Shown: positions 5,385 to 6,299 of the stretch, in pieces
Position numbering within the stretch: position 1 is the first letter of the stretch
Layout: the number at the start of each line of letters is the position of its first letter
DNA from: CBDUBS01 sp965365445
GTDB taxonomy: Bacteria > Bacteroidota > Rhodothermia > Rhodothermales > DASSAV01
Assembly (NCBI GenBank): GCA_965365445.1
Contig: CBDUBS010000213.1
Span: forward strand, 1 to 6,299
Reading direction: 5' to 3'
Length of the DNA: 6,299 nucleotides
The notes under the pieces: model-generated
Told to the model about the DNA's origin: nothing
The model's database searches: none
Seen by the model: only the letters and a program-made list of their open reading frames with translations
Translations under genes and position numbers: made by a program

Positions 5385-5882
5385 TCAGTCCTTGAGCCCG
5401 TAATACGCTTTTACTTCGTCCCAATTTCGGAGATCGATCCCTTTTTTGGAATACGGCATCTGGTCGATAATGACGATCTTGATTCGACGGCTCGGCTGGT
5501 CGAGCGGACTGACCTGAGGCGAGGAAGATTCGTAAAACACCTCGAAGAAGCCGTCATCGAATGCATAGCCCAGCGTCATGATATAGTCCACGGCAGGGAC
5601 GTCGGGCGACTCGGCGCCATAGGTGAACGGCATGGCGGTCCAGGTGTTGAACTGGCGGAAAAAGGCCAGCACGGCTCCGTTATCCACCACCGACCGGGTT
5701 ATGGCCGGCACGTCGTACTGCGCGGAAGCCACCAGACCCGACTCGTCGAGGTCGGCCTCGTCGATATCAAACATGAACTCGCGGCTTACCACACCGGCCG
5801 ACTCGACGCTAACCGTGTCGTCACATCCGGCGGAAAGCAGGGTGAACAGAGCCAGTATCGGGAAAAAACGTAGTGCTTTCAT
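5385..5882 (-). CDS. Putative lipoprotein of unknown function
   Basis: The 165-residue protein starts MKALRFFPILALFTLLSAGC, a clear lipoprotein signal with lipobox Cys20, so it should be anchored in the envelope. The mature part has no catalytic motif I can recognise. It contains FMFDIDEADLDESG (about 37-50), a DVPAITRSVVDNGAVLAFF segment (58-76), an aromatic TWTAMPFTY stretch and an FFEVFYESSSP strand. It ends in IKIVIIDQMP and a short tail. I recall similar layouts (DVP-IT-VV-NG-VLA followed by W-ALP) in uncharacterised lipoproteins of Bacteroidota, but I cannot name a family. The ATG at 5882 is the signal-peptide start and has no ribosome binding site. Stops and starts are separated from both neighbours by more than 100 bp, so it is probably transcribed alone. 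Confidence 0.78.
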   Translation of the reverse strand: MKALRFFPILALFTLLSAGCDDTVSVESAGVVSREFMFDIDEADLDESGLVASAQYDVPAITRSVVDNGAVLAFFRQFNTWTAMPFTYGAESPDVPAVDYIMTLGYAFDDGFFEVFYESSSPQVSPLDQPSRRIKIVIIDQMPYSKKGIDLRNWDEVKAYYGLKD

Positions 5883-5910
5883 GGAAATAACCCCATGCGA
5901 GAAAGGTTGC

Positions 5911-5944
5911 CGAATTTACGGTGTTTCCTTTCATCCGTTCCAAA
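5911..5944 (-). promoter_or_regulatory. Possible Bacteroidota-type promoter of the small lipoprotein gene
   Basis: On the minus strand TTTG (5941-5944) is followed after 22 nt by TAAATTCG (5911-5918), one mismatch from the Bacteroidota -7 box TAnnTTTG. The spacer is slightly longer than the usual 19-21 nt. It would place the transcript start about 20 nt before the ATG at 5882. The match is modest. Confidence 0.27.
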
Positions 5945-5972
5945 TACCGGACCGGACCGATGGAGAGGGGCT

Positions 5973-6012
5973 TTCCGGGATGCTCATCCGGAATCCCATG
6001 ATACGTGATTCC
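5973..6012. repeat. Two overlapping inverted repeats between the asparaginase and lipoprotein genes
   Basis: The first repeat is TTCCGGGATG (5973-5982) facing CATCCGGAA (5985-5993), with one bulged G. The second is GGAATC (5990-5995) facing GATTCC (6007-6012), a 23-bp imperfect palindrome. They share GGAA, so as RNA only one could form fully. Neither is followed by a T-run on the minus strand, so they are not clear terminators. They may be operators or folded RNA downstream of the asparaginase gene. Confidence 0.35.
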
Positions 6013-6048
6013 AATGACATACGCGCGGCGATCCGCTTCCAAAGCAGC

Positions 6049-6070
6049 GCCGGGAGTGTAGCCGGGAGTG
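6049..6070. repeat. Short tandem direct repeat
   Basis: The 10-mer GCCGGGAGTG occurs at 6049-6058 and 6061-6070, separated by TA (12-bp period). It lies about 20 bp downstream of the asparaginase-family stop codon. With only two copies its role is unknown and it may be a chance duplication. Confidence 0.4.
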
Positions 6071-6088
6071 GACGAAGGCGTATCGGCT

Positions 6089-6299
6089 TCACTCGCGATA
6101 CATTTCCACGACCATCTTCCCCGCTCCGTCGATATACCCCCGGTACATGCCTTCCGTATTAAACGGCATGGCGATTCTTCCCATACGATCCATGGCAATG
6201 AGCCCTCCCGCGCCCCCCATCGCCGTCAATTTTCCGTGAATGACGGCTGCGGCGGCTTCGGCCAGCGGCAACCCGCCGTAGCGCATCGAGGCCGATACG
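6089..6299 (-). CDS. Isoaspartyl peptidase/L-asparaginase (Ntn-hydrolase family 2), C-terminal fragment
   Basis: Only the last 69 complete codons are inside the window. The gene continues past the right edge, and the in-frame ATG at 6286 is an internal Met, not the start. The fragment reads VSASMRYGGLPLAEAAAAV and then a KLTAMGGAGGLIAMDR stretch, MPFNTEGMYRGY and the stop at 6089-6091. These are the C-terminal hallmarks of the plant-type (EcAIII/IaaA) asparaginase beta subunit. The proenzyme self-cleaves before a catalytic Thr. The mature enzyme hydrolyses isoaspartyl dipeptides and, more weakly, L-asparagine, in peptide repair and turnover. The GGAGGL segment lies in the substrate-binding region, and FNTEGMYR is a near-invariant end block. 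The catalytic Thr and any signal peptide are outside the window, so location and activity cannot be judged. Confidence 0.88.
   Translation of the reverse strand, partial: VSASMRYGGLPLAEAAAAVIHGKLTAMGGAGGLIAMDRMGRIAMPFNTEGMYRGYIDGAGKMVVEMYRE

Noticed and set aside
1..6299. CRISPR arrays, tRNA or rRNA genes, transposases, phage genes or defence clusters
   Set aside because: No repeated spacer-like units, tRNA-like cloverleaf, rRNA sequence, transposase motifs or terminal inverted repeats were seen, and all sizeable frames are accounted for by ordinary genes or their shadows.

Overview
The window is GC-rich and almost fully coding, with short intergenic gaps. The malate dehydrogenase closely resembles, from memory, the Salinibacter/Rhodothermus type. 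Shine-Dalgarno signals are mostly absent, one upstream region has a Bacteroidota-like promoter pattern, and several products are lipoproteins. Together these suggest a member of the Rhodothermota/Balneolota side of the Bacteroidota. This assignment is an inference, since no search was run.

Layout from left to right. (1) The C-terminal part of a Zur-type Fur-family zinc regulator (+) enters from the left edge and runs tail-to-tail into an exported alkaline phosphatase (-). Both appear to lose their natural C-termini at the same point, near position 145-158. (2) A SixA-like histidine phosphatase (-) is followed by a divergent malate dehydrogenase gene, mdh (+). The 268-bp gap between them holds a good promoter for the phosphatase, a small hairpin and the mdh ribosome binding site. 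(3) mdh ends in a textbook intrinsic terminator whose T-run stops 2 nt before the ATG of a YaeQ-like, PD-(D/E)XK-fold protein (+). (4) A lipoprotein FKBP-type prolyl isomerase (+) follows. (5) Converging on it are a stand-alone Smr-domain protein and, 4 nt upstream of it, a lipoprotein-signal SAM-dependent methyltransferase (both -). (6) A small lipoprotein of unknown function (-) comes next. (7) The C-terminal end of an isoaspartyl peptidase/beta-aspartyl asparaginase (-) is cut by the right edge.

Most genes are ordinary housekeeping or envelope functions (TCA cycle, protein folding, phosphate scavenging, peptide repair), and I see no multi-gene defence, mobile or biosynthetic system. The points most worth checking are the apparent Zur/phosphatase fusion junction, the terminator abutting the YaeQ-like gene, the YaeQ-like protein's intact nuclease-type signature, and the methyltransferase that carries an export signal.
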